A DNA stretch of 64,000 nucleotides from Leeia oryzae DSM 17879. GTDB lineage: Bacteria; Pseudomonadota; Gammaproteobacteria; Burkholderiales; Leeiaceae. The stretch's first letter is position 1, and every line of letters starts with the position of its first letter. This document shows positions 18,057 through 27,604 of the stretch, in pieces. A model generated the notes under the pieces. That model did no database searches. It worked only from the letters and a program-made list of their open reading frames with translations, and had not been told where the DNA came from. A program made the position numbers and the translations under genes. The stretch is taken from contig NZ_AQXU01000015.1 of assembly GCF_000376945.1 (NCBI RefSeq), positions 1 through 64,000 on the forward strand. Direction: 5' to 3'.

Positions 18057-18665
18057 TCAGGGAACCTGCCAGCAGGCATCCAGCTGCCCGTGAGACCACT
18101 GGTACAATGCACGCCGCTGGTTGAAAGGGGCAAGGTATAGCCAGGTCAGCTCGGAAACGTGCAGGCTCAACACCACAAAATAAGGTTTACCGGCTTCGCT
18201 TTCTGCCAGGCTCGGCGCACGGTAAGACAGATCCTTGGGCAAACCGTTGCCGGGCAAACCGATGGTTTGGCCGGGCGCCGGGTTGACCAGATAGGCGCGT
18301 CTGGAATGCATCCGGGTGGTTTGCCAGAACCGTTCAGCCACCTCATCCCCGTGATGCACACTGATCTCACCCCGAAGTTGCAGCTGGATTTTCTGGGCGT
18401 GGTCATACATTTGCAGAACGGCCACTGGTTGTTTTGCCAGCTCGGCCATCTTTTGCGTCCGGCAATCGCTAAAGAAAAAAACTTGCCGGGTCTTTACGTC
18501 CACCCCACGCAATACTACTGTCCTTGCCTGGGGCGTTCCGTCCAGACCGACCGTCGCCAGCACCGGCAGGTGAGACCCAACACGCGGGTCCTTGACACCA
18601 AGCTCAAGCAGACGCCAGGCATGGGCCAGTGTTTCGTTCAGGTCATCAAAGAAGGCTTGTACCAT
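18057..18665 (-). CDS. Pyridoxamine 5'-phosphate oxidase-related FMN-binding protein
   Basis: A 202-residue split-barrel flavoprotein. RTVVLRGVD and FFFSDCRTQKMAEL correspond to the FMN-phosphate-binding strands of PdxH. The C-terminal PdxH part that holds pyridoxine-specific residues is replaced by WLYLAPFNQRRALYQW, so it is more like the Alr4036-type group than true PdxH. Reaction unknown. Its stop is 12 bp from the convergent LysR gene stop, and its start is 5 bp downstream of the serB stop, so it is probably cotranscribed with serB. Confidence 0.75.
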   Translation of the reverse strand: MVQAFFDDLNETLAHAWRLLELGVKDPRVGSHLPVLATVGLDGTPQARTVVLRGVDVKTRQVFFFSDCRTQKMAELAKQPVAVLQMYDHAQKIQLQLRGEISVHHGDEVAERFWQTTRMHSRRAYLVNPAPGQTIGLPGNGLPKDLSYRAPSLAESEAGKPYFVVLSLHVSELTWLYLAPFNQRRALYQWSHGQLDACWQVP

Positions 18666-18670
18666 GCGCT

Positions 18671-19510
18671 TTACAGTGGAAACAGGTTGAGCAGGCCATC
18701 CAGCCCGACCTGGTCAAAGGCGGCGGATGCTTCTGCTTTCAGGACGGCCTTGCCACGGAAGGCAATCGAGTAGCCGGCTGCATGGAACATGGTGCGGTCA
18801 TTCGCGCCGTCACCAAAGGCAATGGTTTGTTCCGGGGCCAAACCGAGTTCGTCCCGCAGTCTGATCAGATTATCCGCCTTTGCCTGCGCATCGACAACGT
18901 CACCCAGCACGCGACCGGTCAGTTTGCCGTTAACGATTTCCAGCTCGTTGGCAACCGTCCAGGTCAGCCCCAGCTCAGCTTGGAGCCGGCGGGTAAAATA
19001 GGTAAAGCCGCCAGAAATCAGCAAGGTCTTGATGCCTTTGGCGTGTGCGGCCGCCAGCATTTCACGCGCGCCGGGTTGCAGCTGCAAGCGTTCTTCGTAC
19101 ACGGTTTCCAGTACCGACTCGCTCAGCCCTTCCAGCAGAGATACCCGTTCACGCAGGCTGGATGAAAAATCCAGCTCACCCGCCATGGAGCGTTCGGTAA
19201 TGGCGGACACTTGGGCTTTCAGACCCTGCATGTCGGCAATTTCATCAATGCACTCAATCGTGATCAGGGTGGAATCCATGTCCATGGCAATCAGGCCAAA
19301 ATCACTCAGCGATTTGTTGGGCGCAAACGCATAATCACAGGCATGGTGCGCGCAAATATCGGCTACGCTGCTTTTATGCGCAATATCCGCACCTTCTAGC
19401 CGAAACGCACGCTGATTGATCTGCTGAATACCGTTTGCATTGGCCGCTTTGGCGATCTCTTTCAGAACAGGGGTCGCAATCTCGGCGGTGGATTGAATGA
19501 TCAGATTCAT
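18671..19510 (-). CDS. serB: Phosphoserine phosphatase
   Basis: A 279-residue HAD-superfamily enzyme making L-serine from O-phosphoserine. The catalytic motif DMDST is at residues 77-81. Later motifs are SGGF near residue 165, and GDGANDRTMFHAAG close to the C-terminus. The N-terminal about 70 residues form the ACT-like region seen in many proteobacterial SerB. It ends 5 bp before the FMN-binding protein gene and starts 2 bp after the mfd stop, suggesting one transcript mfd-serB-oxidase. Confidence 0.95.
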   Translation of the reverse strand: MNLIIQSTAEIATPVLKEIAKAANANGIQQINQRAFRLEGADIAHKSSVADICAHHACDYAFAPNKSLSDFGLIAMDMDSTLITIECIDEIADMQGLKAQVSAITERSMAGELDFSSSLRERVSLLEGLSESVLETVYEERLQLQPGAREMLAAAHAKGIKTLLISGGFTYFTRRLQAELGLTWTVANELEIVNGKLTGRVLGDVVDAQAKADNLIRLRDELGLAPEQTIAFGDGANDRTMFHAAGYSIAFRGKAVLKAEASAAFDQVGLDGLLNLFPL

Positions 19511-19512
19511 GA

Positions 19513-22500
19513 CTAGCTAAGTTCCTTGAACAGTTCTTTGATACGGGCAATACGCACGCCAATTTCCGGCAGCTTGCTTTCTACACGCAGTTTGTCCTGC
19601 CCAGCCAGCTTGTAGTGGCGTTTGGTCTGGATCAGGGTAATGATTTTCATCGGGTCAATCGGCGGATTGGCTACAAACTGGACGCTGATACCCACCTCGG
19701 TGGCATCCAGCTTGATAATACCCAGCGGTTTGGCCAGCAGGCGGATACGATGGGATTCCAGCAAGGCCTGTGCGGCATCCGGCAGCAGTCCGAACCGGTC
19801 GATCATTTCCTGATGCAGCTCGTCCAGTTCATCGGCAGTGTCGCAGTTGGCCAGCCGTTTGTAGATGACCAGCCGCTCATGGACATCCGGGCAATAGTCC
19901 GTCGGCAGCAGGGCAGGGACATGCAGATTAATCTCGGACACCACTTCCAGCGGTTGGGAGAAGTCCGGCTCGATACCCTTTTTCAGCGCCTTGACGGCCT
20001 GGTTCAGCATGTCCGAATACAGGTTGAAACCGATTTCCTGCACCTGACCACTCTGCCCCTCACCCAGCACCTCACCCGCACCGCGGATTTCCAGATCGTG
20101 CATGGCCAGATAGAAACCGGACCCAAGTTCTTCCATCATCTGGATGGCTTCCAGCCGCTTCACGGCCGAGCTGGTGGTTTTTTCTGGCGTCAGCAGGTAG
20201 GCATAGGCCTGATGGTGGCTACGGCCAACACGACCACGCAGCTGGTGCAACTGCGCCAGACCAAACTTGTCGGCACGGTGGATCAGGATCGTGTTGGCAT
20301 TCGGGACGTCAATCCCGGTTTCGATAATCGTGGTACACAGGAACAGGTTAAAGCGCTGCTGATAGAAGTCGCGCATGATCTGCTCCAGATCACGCTCGCG
20401 CATCTGGCCATGACCAATGCCGATACGGGCTTCCGGCAACAGCTTCTCCAGTCGCTCGCGCATGTTCTCGATGGTGTCTACCTCGTTATACAGATAGAAC
20501 ACCTGGCCACCGCGTTTGAGCTCCCGCAAAACGGCTTCGCGGATCACGCCGTCAGATTCGTTGGCCACAAAGGTCTTGATGGCCAGCCGGCGTTGCGGGG
20601 CCGTGGCAATCACGGAGAAGTCGCGCAAGCCTTCCAGTGCCATGCCCAACGTACGCGGAATCGGTGTCGCGGTGAGCGTCAGCACGTCCACTTCGGCGCG
20701 CAAGGCTTTCAGCTGTTCTTTCTGGCGCACGCCAAAGCGATGCTCTTCATCAATAATCACCAGCCCAAGACGGGCGAATTTCATATCCGACTGCACCAGA
20801 CGATGCGTACCGATCACGATGTCGGCACTACCGTCTGCCAGCATCTTCATGGCTTGTGCCTGTTCTTTGGCTGAGCGGAAACGGGACAGCTCAACCACCT
20901 TGACCGGCAGATCGGCAAAGCGGTCACAGAAGGTCTGGTAGTGTTGTTCGGCCAAGAGCGTGGTCGGGACCAGTACGGCCACCTGCTTGCCATCGGCAAC
21001 CGCCACAAAGGCGGCCCGCAAGGCAACCTCGGTCTTGCCGAAGCCGACATCCCCGCACACCAGTCGGTCCATCGGCTTGCCGGAGGTCATGTCCTTGATG
21101 ACGGACACAATGGCAGCGGCCTGATCTGGCGTTTCTTCAAAACCGAAGCCATCGGCAAATGCGGCATAATCATGCTCGTTAAAGCCAAAAGCATAGCCTT
21201 GTCGAGCGGCACGCCGTGCGTAAAGGTTCAGCAGTTCGGCTGCGGTGTCGCGGACCTGTTCGGCCGCTTTCTTCTTGGCTTTGTCCCATTGCCCGGAGCC
21301 CAGCTTGTGCATGGGCGCGGCATCGGCAGATACACCCGCATAACGCGATACCACGTGCAACTGCGCCACCGGGATGTACAGTTTGGCGTCGTCAGCATAA
21401 GACAAGTGCAGGAATTCGGTGGCACCTTCACCCAGGTCCATGGTGACCAGACCCAGATAGCGTCCCACCCCGTGCTGCTCATGGACGACCGGGTCGCCTT
21501 CTTTCAGCTCGGACAAGTCACGCAACAGGTTTTCGGTATTGGTTTTCTTGCCCTGGCGTTTTTGCTGCGCCCGATTGACGTTCGCGTATAGCTCGGCTTC
21601 CGTGATCAGGTGGAAAGCATCGCACGAGAACCCCTGTTGCGGGTTGCCTACCGCCAGCGCAAACGGGCTGTCTGAGGCCAGAAAGCCGGCAAAATCATCG
21701 ACCACCGCAGGGGTCAGGCCGTATTCTTTCAGGAAGTTCAGCAGCGTTTCACGGCGACCCAGCGATTCAGCCACCAGCAGCGTACGTTTCTTGCTCTGGG
21801 CCAGCATGGCATCCAGCCGGAACAGCGGGTTTTCGGCTTTGCGGTCTACCAGCACGTTAGGCGGGATCAAGGTCAGCAGCTGATCGTTATCTGCGGCCAT
21901 TTCCGGCAGATGAACCACGCGGTAGGCATGGGTCGAGGCAAAGAATTGTTCCGTGGTCAGAAACAGCCGGTTAGGCGGCAATAGCGGCCGTTCTTTGTCG
22001 CCAGATAACAGGCGGTAGCGCGAATCAGTATCTTTCCAGAAAGCTTGTGCGGCGGCATCCAGATGATGGTGCTGTACCAGCAGCGTGTCTTCCGGCAGGT
22101 AGTCAAACAGCGTCGCCGTCTCATCAAAAAACAGCGGCAGATAGTATTCGATACCGGCCGGGGTCAGATTGTTGCTGACATCCTTGTACAGCCGGGATTT
22201 GGTCGGGTCACCCTCAAACGCTTCGCGGAAATTGCGCCGGAACGTGCTAACGCCATTGGCATCCGACGGGTATTCGCGCGCCGGCAGTAGCTGGATGTCC
22301 CCCACCGGATAGAGGGTACGCTGTGTATCCACATCAAACGTGCGGATGGTTTCCAGATCATTATCAAACAGATCCAGACGGTAGGGCAGGACGGCCCCCA
22401 TCGGGAACAGATCGATCAGGCTGCCCCGGATGCTGTATTCGCCCGGGGAATACACCTGCGTGACGTGGGTGTAACCAGCCAGGGTGAACTGCTCTCTCAG

Positions 22501-22938
22501 GCGCTCCAGATCCAGCGTCTGGCCTTTCTTCAGCATGAAGGTGTATGCCGCCAGGAAAGACGGCGGTGCCAGCCGGTATAGCGCGGTTGCGACCGGCACA
22601 ATGGCAATGTCAAATTGCCGATTATGTAAACGGTACAGGGTGGCCAAGCGTTCAGAGATCAGGTCCTGATGTGGCGAGAAGTGATCGTAAGGGAGGGTTT
22701 CCCAGTCGGGTAGCAGGCAGACACGGGCATCCGGCGCAAAAAAAGCCAGTTCGTCTTTTAGGCGCTGGGCATGCTGCGCGGTGGCCGTTATCACGGTCAC
22801 CGGGGTTTTGTGGGTACTTAATTGTGCAATCGCCAGCGCATCGGCAGACCCATGCAAGTACGGCCAGCGTAGCTTGTTGCCTGGCTTGGTTGCAGCTGTG
22901 AACGGGCTTGGCAAGGAAAGTACGGGGTGCTTGGGCAT
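19513..22938 (-). CDS. mfd: Transcription-repair coupling factor
   Basis: A protein of about 1141 residues that removes stalled RNA polymerase from DNA lesions and recruits UvrA. The UvrB-homology part occupies the N-terminal third. The RNA-polymerase-interacting domain near residues 460-530 contains LKEGDPVVHEQHGVGRYLGL. The RecG-like translocase has Walker A GDVGFGKTEVA and the DEEH box in IIDEEHRFGVRQKEQLK. The C-terminal domain ends at residue 1141. The ATG at 22938 gives the usual family start; an upstream ATG at 22983 would add 15 residues. Neither has a strong ribosome binding site. Confidence 0.95.
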   Translation of the reverse strand: MPKHPVLSLPSPFTAATKPGNKLRWPYLHGSADALAIAQLSTHKTPVTVITATAQHAQRLKDELAFFAPDARVCLLPDWETLPYDHFSPHQDLISERLATLYRLHNRQFDIAIVPVATALYRLAPPSFLAAYTFMLKKGQTLDLERLREQFTLAGYTHVTQVYSPGEYSIRGSLIDLFPMGAVLPYRLDLFDNDLETIRTFDVDTQRTLYPVGDIQLLPAREYPSDANGVSTFRRNFREAFEGDPTKSRLYKDVSNNLTPAGIEYYLPLFFDETATLFDYLPEDTLLVQHHHLDAAAQAFWKDTDSRYRLLSGDKERPLLPPNRLFLTTEQFFASTHAYRVVHLPEMAADNDQLLTLIPPNVLVDRKAENPLFRLDAMLAQSKKRTLLVAESLGRRETLLNFLKEYGLTPAVVDDFAGFLASDSPFALAVGNPQQGFSCDAFHLITEAELYANVNRAQQKRQGKKTNTENLLRDLSELKEGDPVVHEQHGVGRYLGLVTMDLGEGATEFLHLSYADDAKLYIPVAQLHVVSRYAGVSADAAPMHKLGSGQWDKAKKKAAEQVRDTAAELLNLYARRAARQGYAFGFNEHDYAAFADGFGFEETPDQAAAIVSVIKDMTSGKPMDRLVCGDVGFGKTEVALRAAFVAVADGKQVAVLVPTTLLAEQHYQTFCDRFADLPVKVVELSRFRSAKEQAQAMKMLADGSADIVIGTHRLVQSDMKFARLGLVIIDEEHRFGVRQKEQLKALRAEVDVLTLTATPIPRTLGMALEGLRDFSVIATAPQRRLAIKTFVANESDGVIREAVLRELKRGGQVFYLYNEVDTIENMRERLEKLLPEARIGIGHGQMRERDLEQIMRDFYQQRFNLFLCTTIIETGIDVPNANTILIHRADKFGLAQLHQLRGRVGRSHHQAYAYLLTPEKTTSSAVKRLEAIQMMEELGSGFYLAMHDLEIRGAGEVLGEGQSGQVQEIGFNLYSDMLNQAVKALKKGIEPDFSQPLEVVSEINLHVPALLPTDYCPDVHERLVIYKRLANCDTADELDELHQEMIDRFGLLPDAAQALLESHRIRLLAKPLGIIKLDATEVGISVQFVANPPIDPMKIITLIQTKRHYKLAGQDKLRVESKLPEIGVRIARIKELFKELS

Positions 22939-23177
22939 GGTCGTGGGGTAATGGCTACGTGTGCAGTGGCAAAAAACCTGCATTATACCCTTGCTTATCC
23001 CGTGACGGTGCGAATGTATGCGTGTATCGCCATGCTACGGGATGCTTTGCCAGGTTCAATGCCGATAAGCGCTTGCCATGCGGAGCGACCTTGCCTACAC
23101 TCTACCGGACACTGCAATTTTCAGATATGTTTTATGAAGTTCAATTATTTTTTTGTGTTTAGATGGGAGTCAAAACA

Positions 23178-23723
23178 ATGATCAAGAAAATCCTGGCAGG
23201 CCTGTTGGCCACGTTCAGCATGGTAGTTGCATTTGCAACGGTAAACATTAACACCGCCACCGAAGCACAGCTGGAAACCCTGAAAGGCATTGGCCCGGCC
23301 AAAGCCAAAGCCATTATCGAGTATCGCCAGAAAAACGGCCCGTTCAAGACCCTTGAAGCGCTGAAAGACGTCAAAGGCGTGGGCGATGTGACCTACAACA
23401 GCATCAAGTCCGAGATTTCACTGAGCGGCGCGACCACCGCGCCAGCAGCGCCAGCCACCAAAGCGACGCCTGCAACGCCGGCAACCAAGGCCGTCCCAGC
23501 AACCCCGGCTACCAAGGCAACACCAGCAGTACCGGCCACGCCTGCGACCAAAGCGACGCCAGCTGTCCCTGCATCTCCTTCCAAGGCTGAGCAAAAGAAA
23601 CAGGAAAACGCGGATGCCAAAGCGGCCAAGAAGCAGGAAAAAGAACTGAAAGCATCTGAAAAATCTGGCAAAAAAGGCAAGAAGCCAGTAGAAGAAGGCA
23701 AAGATAAAGGCAAGAAAAGCTGA
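23178..23723 (+). CDS. ComEA-like helix-hairpin-helix protein with repetitive tail
   Basis: A 181-residue exported protein. Residues 1-20 are a signal peptide. Residues 21-82 form a ComEA-type double helix-hairpin-helix (NINTATEAQLETLKGIGPAK, then VKGVGDVTYNSI) that binds DNA without sequence specificity; in ComEA proteins it binds incoming DNA in the periplasm during transformation. Residues 88-134 are a low-complexity Thr-Pro-Ala-Lys repeat and the last about 45 residues are very rich in Lys, Glu and Gly. The start at 23178 has a GGGAG ribosome binding site. The tail is unusual for plain ComEA, which ends after the HhH part. Confidence 0.75.
   Translation: MIKKILAGLLATFSMVVAFATVNINTATEAQLETLKGIGPAKAKAIIEYRQKNGPFKTLEALKDVKGVGDVTYNSIKSEISLSGATTAPAAPATKATPATPATKAVPATPATKATPAVPATPATKATPAVPASPSKAEQKKQENADAKAAKKQEKELKASEKSGKKGKKPVEEGKDKGKKS
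23439..23579 (+). repeat. Coding repeat of ATPATPATKA type
   Basis: About four imperfect copies of a ten-residue unit (ATPATPATKA with Val replacements) encoded within the ComEA-like gene. The repeats differ at silent sites, so they are diverged rather than freshly expanded. Confidence 0.75.
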
Positions 23724-23756
23724 TTCGTAGATGATTTGCTAATCGTCTGCTGATCC

Positions 23757-23803
23757 AAAAAACGAGCCCGCAGGCAGAAATGCTTGCAGGCTCGTTTTTT
23801 TTG
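23757..23803 (+). terminator. Intrinsic terminator after the ComEA-like gene
   Basis: Outer stem AACGAGCC with GGCTCGTT (about 23761-23768 and 23788-23796), inner imperfect stem with loop GAAA, followed by a T-tract of more than six. Confidence 0.8.
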
Positions 23804-23940
23804 CCTTTCGTTTAATGCATGCAAGACGTACATACGCTATTTTCTTCGGGAACTAACTATTTTCAGGTAATATCCATATCATATTCTCTGATGATTCTTC
23901 TCGTACGCTTTTGGGCTGCGATGTCTTTTCTGGATGACAC

Positions 23941-24846
23941 ATGTCTTATCTAACGCTTGCAAATACCGTGGGCAATACTCCGTTGGTGGCCCTGACCCGG
24001 CTACCGCAACACTTCGGCGTTCCCGCCTCGACCACCCTGTTGCTGAAGCTGGAAGGGAATAACCCTGCCGGTTCGGTCAAGGACCGTCCTGCGTTGTCGA
24101 TGATTCGCCGTGCGGAGGCCCGAGGGGATATCAAGCCGGGGGACACCCTGATTGAAGCTACCAGCGGTAATACCGGCATTGCACTGGCCATGGCATCGGC
24201 CATGATGGGGTACAAGATGGTGCTGATCATGCCGGAACACCTGAGCATCGAGCGCCGGCAATCCATGGCCGCCTACGGGGCACAAATCATCCTGACGTCA
24301 AAAGAAATCGGCATGGAAGGCGCGCGGGATCTGGCGGTACAGATGGAGCAGGAAGGCAAGGGCAAGGTGCTGGACCAGTTTGCCAACCCGGATAATCCGT
24401 TGGCCCACTATGAAGGTACCGGGCCGGAAATCTGGCGCGATACCCAGGGCAAGATCACGCATTTTGTCAGCAGCATGGGGACGACAGGTACCATCATGGG
24501 GGCGTCCCGTTTTCTGAAAGAACAAAATCCGGGGGTGCAGATCATCGGCGTTCAGCCGGAAGAAGGCGCCCAGATTCCGGGTATCCGCAAATGGCCGGAA
24601 GAATACATGCCTTCCATTTTCGATGCATCCCGTGTGGATGAATTGGCCTACGTGTCTCAAACGGCTGCCGAAGACACTACCCGCCAGCTGGCCAGAGAAG
24701 AAGGCATTTTTGTCGGTGTATCTTCTGGCGGTGCGCTGTATGCCGCGTTGCAACTGGCGCGCACGGTGGAAAACGGTGTCATTGTCTCGATCGCGTGCGA
24801 CAGGGGTGACCGTTACCTGTCGACAGGCATTTTCCCGGCAGGATGA
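23941..24846 (+). CDS. cysM: Cysteine synthase B
   Basis: A 301-residue PLP enzyme forming L-cysteine from O-acetylserine and sulfide or thiosulfate. The PLP lysine is Lys47 in NPAGSVKDRP. TSGNTG and the substrate-loop residues follow, and the phosphate-binding segment SSMGTTGTIMG is present. Length and the ARG-rich 210-loop match CysM rather than CysK. The ydbH-like gene begins 17 bp downstream, so they may share a transcript. Confidence 0.93.
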   Translation: MSYLTLANTVGNTPLVALTRLPQHFGVPASTTLLLKLEGNNPAGSVKDRPALSMIRRAEARGDIKPGDTLIEATSGNTGIALAMASAMMGYKMVLIMPEHLSIERRQSMAAYGAQIILTSKEIGMEGARDLAVQMEQEGKGKVLDQFANPDNPLAHYEGTGPEIWRDTQGKITHFVSSMGTTGTIMGASRFLKEQNPGVQIIGVQPEEGAQIPGIRKWPEEYMPSIFDASRVDELAYVSQTAAEDTTRQLAREEGIFVGVSSGGALYAALQLARTVENGVIVSIACDRGDRYLSTGIFPAG

Positions 24847-24862
24847 CCCTGGCGGCAGGCTC

Positions 24863-26851
24863 ATGAAACCACTCGCCGCCGGTATTCTTGCCAGTTTGTT
24901 ATCGCTGACCGCATGGGGCGGTAACCTGTTATCCGTTCAGATTGGTCATCTGCATGGCCCCAATCTGGATGCCGGGCCGATCGAACTGTTGTGGCAGGGG
25001 AATGCCAAGCCGGCCAGCTTGCAGATCGGCCGGCTGGATGTGGCAGGCCAGCACTGGACGCAGGTGAAGCTCGGTTGTCCTTCGTTTGTGCTGCAAGATC
25101 AGCAGATTGCCTGCAAAAATGCCCAATTGTCCGGCAAGTCTCTGCCGGCCCTGTTCCAGACCGCGAAAATCAATTGGGCATACCTGCCTGCCACTTCCGC
25201 TTTTCGGCTTGAATTGTTGCTCCCCAAACAAGGGAGTGCTGTCATGAATGCCCGTCAGGAAAAAGGCCTTTGGTCAGCTAACGCCAAGCTGACGGCGTGG
25301 CCGTTAGCCAGTGTGGCCGATCTGATCCCTGCTAGTCTGCTTCGCCCGACCAAAGGTACGGTCGATGCCCAGCTGAACTGGCAAGCCGGTGCGCAAAAGC
25401 TGGCCGGGGATATGACGTTGCACGATGTGTCTTTCTCGGACGAATCCGGGAACCATGCTGGCGAGAATGTCTCCTTGTCGATGAAGCTCGTTGCCCGGCA
25501 ACAGGCTGGCCAGTGGCAGACAAATGTGCAGTCGCAATGGCAGCTGGGAGAAATATTCTGGGCGCCATTTTATGTCAAGGCGCCTGCACAGCCGGTGAAT
25601 CTGACCGCTAGCGGGCAGTTGGCCTCTCTGAAAGATCTGATGGTCAGGCAGTTCAGTCTGGATTGGCCGGCACTGGGGCAACTGACCGGCAATCTGGCGA
25701 TCAAGGCAGGGCAGATTGACGCATTACAGGTCAAATCCAGTCCTTTGAATCTGGCATCTTTGTATGCAACCTGGCTGAAACCACTGGCTGGCGAGGGTTT
25801 GTTATCCGACCTGGAAGTTCAGGGTGGCGCCACCTTGCAGATGGCCATGGACGCATCCGGCATGACGTCACTTGATCTGGACCTGCAGAAGCTGTATGCA
25901 GAAGACCGCCAGGGCAGGCTGGCCATTTATGGACTGACCGGCAAAGTCCCATGGCGAAAAGCCGAATGGACACATCCGGCACTGAGCCTTGAAGGTGGCA
26001 AATTTTTCAAGCTGCCATTTGATGCAACCGCACTGGCAATGGATGTCAAAGGCGGGCAACTGCAAATGCCCGCACTTACTTTGCCCCTGATGGGCGGACA
26101 ACTGAACCTCAAAGACTTGAAGCTGTCCCGGCAGGAGAACGGCTGGTCAGGCGGTGTATCTGGCGAAATCTCGCATGTATCGATGCCCAAAGTATCGACT
26201 GCACTGGGCTGGCCGGTGATTGATGGCGAACTCTCAGCCAGCCTGCCGCGCGTGCTGTTTGACCCGATGGAACTGCGGGCATACGGTCCCATTGAACTAG
26301 ACCTGTTTGACGGGGTCTCATTCTTGCGTAATCTGAAGCTGACAGAGCCTTTTGGGCGTGCACCACGGCTAACAGCCGATCTGGAAATGCAGAATCTGGA
26401 CATGGGCAAGTTGACCAAGACGTTTTCATTTGGCGCGATGGAAGGCAAGCTGGATGTGACGGTCGATGCACTGACGCTGGTCAATTGGGAAGTCAGCAGT
26501 TTCGATGCACACATCGAAAATAGTCCGGGAGACTATCGCAAGCGCATCAGCCAGAAAGCGGTAGAAAACATTGGCGAACTGGGTGGTGCCGGCTTTTCTG
26601 GCGCCCTGCAACGCAGTTTCCTGCGGTTCTTTGAGAGTTTCGGTTATAGCCGGCTGGGTCTGCACTGTAAACTGGCGAACAATGTCTGTCAGATGAACGG
26701 GGTGGCGCCTGCCCCCAATGGTTATTATCTGGTGGTGGGCGGAGGCGTTCCGTCAATTAACGTCATCGGCTACAATCAGGCTGTGCACTGGTCAGAGCTG
26801 GTGGCGCGCATCAAACGGATTACGCAAGGTGGAGCACCCGTTGTGCAATAG
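24863..26851 (+). CDS. ydbH: YdbH-family AsmA-like intermembrane protein
   Basis: A 662-residue protein with an N-terminal hydrophobic export or anchor segment (about residues 4-19), followed by long beta-rich sequence with repeated short strand patterns. The C-terminal end (VVGGGVPSINVIGYNQAVHW) and the two following genes identify it as the YdbH partner in the YdbH-YnbE-YdbL set. E. coli YdbH is known to bridge inner and outer membranes and help move phospholipids outward. The ATG at 24863, 17 bp after cysM, is chosen because the leader is a signal sequence; the frame is open further up within cysM. It is shorter than the E. coli protein, which has roughly 880 residues. Confidence 0.85.
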   Translation: MKPLAAGILASLLSLTAWGGNLLSVQIGHLHGPNLDAGPIELLWQGNAKPASLQIGRLDVAGQHWTQVKLGCPSFVLQDQQIACKNAQLSGKSLPALFQTAKINWAYLPATSAFRLELLLPKQGSAVMNARQEKGLWSANAKLTAWPLASVADLIPASLLRPTKGTVDAQLNWQAGAQKLAGDMTLHDVSFSDESGNHAGENVSLSMKLVARQQAGQWQTNVQSQWQLGEIFWAPFYVKAPAQPVNLTASGQLASLKDLMVRQFSLDWPALGQLTGNLAIKAGQIDALQVKSSPLNLASLYATWLKPLAGEGLLSDLEVQGGATLQMAMDASGMTSLDLDLQKLYAEDRQGRLAIYGLTGKVPWRKAEWTHPALSLEGGKFFKLPFDATALAMDVKGGQLQMPALTLPLMGGQLNLKDLKLSRQENGWSGGVSGEISHVSMPKVSTALGWPVIDGELSASLPRVLFDPMELRAYGPIELDLFDGVSFLRNLKLTEPFGRAPRLTADLEMQNLDMGKLTKTFSFGAMEGKLDVTVDALTLVNWEVSSFDAHIENSPGDYRKRISQKAVENIGELGGAGFSGALQRSFLRFFESFGYSRLGLHCKLANNVCQMNGVAPAPNGYYLVVGGGVPSINVIGYNQAVHWSELVARIKRITQGGAPVVQ

Positions 26852-26921
26852 TGGCTGGTAACGGGTACCTGAACAGGTTTCTCCGTGAATCATCATGGAA
26901 TGAACGCAAAAGAGAGCGAAA

Positions 26922-27125
26922 ATGACCGTGTTAAAACTACATAAACCCATGCTGCCCGTGATGGCACTGGCTGGCATGTCGATGCTGCTAAGCGCATGCG
27001 TCACGATCAATATCTATTTTCCTGCCGCGGCAGCCGAAAAAGCAGCCGACAGGATTATTGATGAAGTTTTACAAGTGAAACCCGTCGTGAAACCTGCAAC
27101 CGAAAAACCGGCTTCAGCGAGTTAA
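26922..27125 (+). CDS. ynbE: YnbE-family outer-membrane lipoprotein
   Basis: A 67-residue lipoprotein with lipobox LLSAC, Cys26 being the predicted modified residue. After it comes VTINIYFPAAAAEKAADRIIDEVL, the segment conserved in YnbE. In E. coli YnbE sits in the outer membrane and joins the end of YdbH by strand pairing. The gene lies 70 bp after ydbH and 15 bp before ydbL, as in the E. coli operon. Confidence 0.85.
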   Translation: MTVLKLHKPMLPVMALAGMSMLLSACVTINIYFPAAAAEKAADRIIDEVLQVKPVVKPATEKPASAS

Positions 27126-27140
27126 GGGAAAGAGCACATC

Positions 27141-27566
27141 ATGAAATACACACAATTTTTTGCCAGTCTGATGATGGGCGCAGCCTTGCTGTCCATTCAG
27201 CCGGTCTATGCCGCAGCAGACCTGGATGTCAGTACGCCGGCCGTGCAATCCATCACCCAGAGCATGAAGACCCGAACCGGCAAACTGAGCGAATATTATG
27301 CGTCAGGCGCGGTCGGGTTTGCCAAAGATGGCAATCTGGTTGTTCGGGATGCCAGCCTGGTGCCGCTGCCTAAACGTCAGGAGGTCTCACGACTGGTTGC
27401 TGATGAAAATCAGGACCGGGCGGCACTGTACCGTGAAATCGCCCGTGCCAACAACCACCCGGAATGGGAAGCCGATATTCGCCAGACCTTTGCACAGCGC
27501 TGGGTGCAGCGGGCCCAGTCTGGCTGGTGGGTACAGCAGAGCAATGGCAGCTGGTCGCAGAAATAA
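27141..27566 (+). CDS. ydbL: YdbL-family periplasmic protein (DUF1318)
   Basis: A 141-residue exported protein with signal peptide ending near residue 25 (VYA-AAD). The mature part contains the motif RTGKLSEYYASGAVGFAKDG and RDASLVPLPKRQEVSRLV typical of YdbL/DUF1318, with the ASRANHEW-like segment IARANNHPEWEADI. In E. coli YdbL assists correct YdbH-YnbE assembly. Third gene of the envelope-lipid module. Confidence 0.85.
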   Translation: MKYTQFFASLMMGAALLSIQPVYAAADLDVSTPAVQSITQSMKTRTGKLSEYYASGAVGFAKDGNLVVRDASLVPLPKRQEVSRLVADENQDRAALYREIARANNHPEWEADIRQTFAQRWVQRAQSGWWVQQSNGSWSQK

Positions 27567-27604
27567 CCCCATTTACAATACCCGTTTTAGTGAAGGGATA
27601 AAGC

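Noticed and set aside
19615-20874. 419-residue open frame on the plus strand within mfd
   Set aside because: It lies entirely antisense to mfd, whose motifs are intact, and has no ribosome binding site or recognisable family. It is a composition shadow.
23439-23579. Possible CRISPR or tandem DNA repeat
   Set aside because: The repeat is in-frame protein low complexity with diverged codons, with no spacers.
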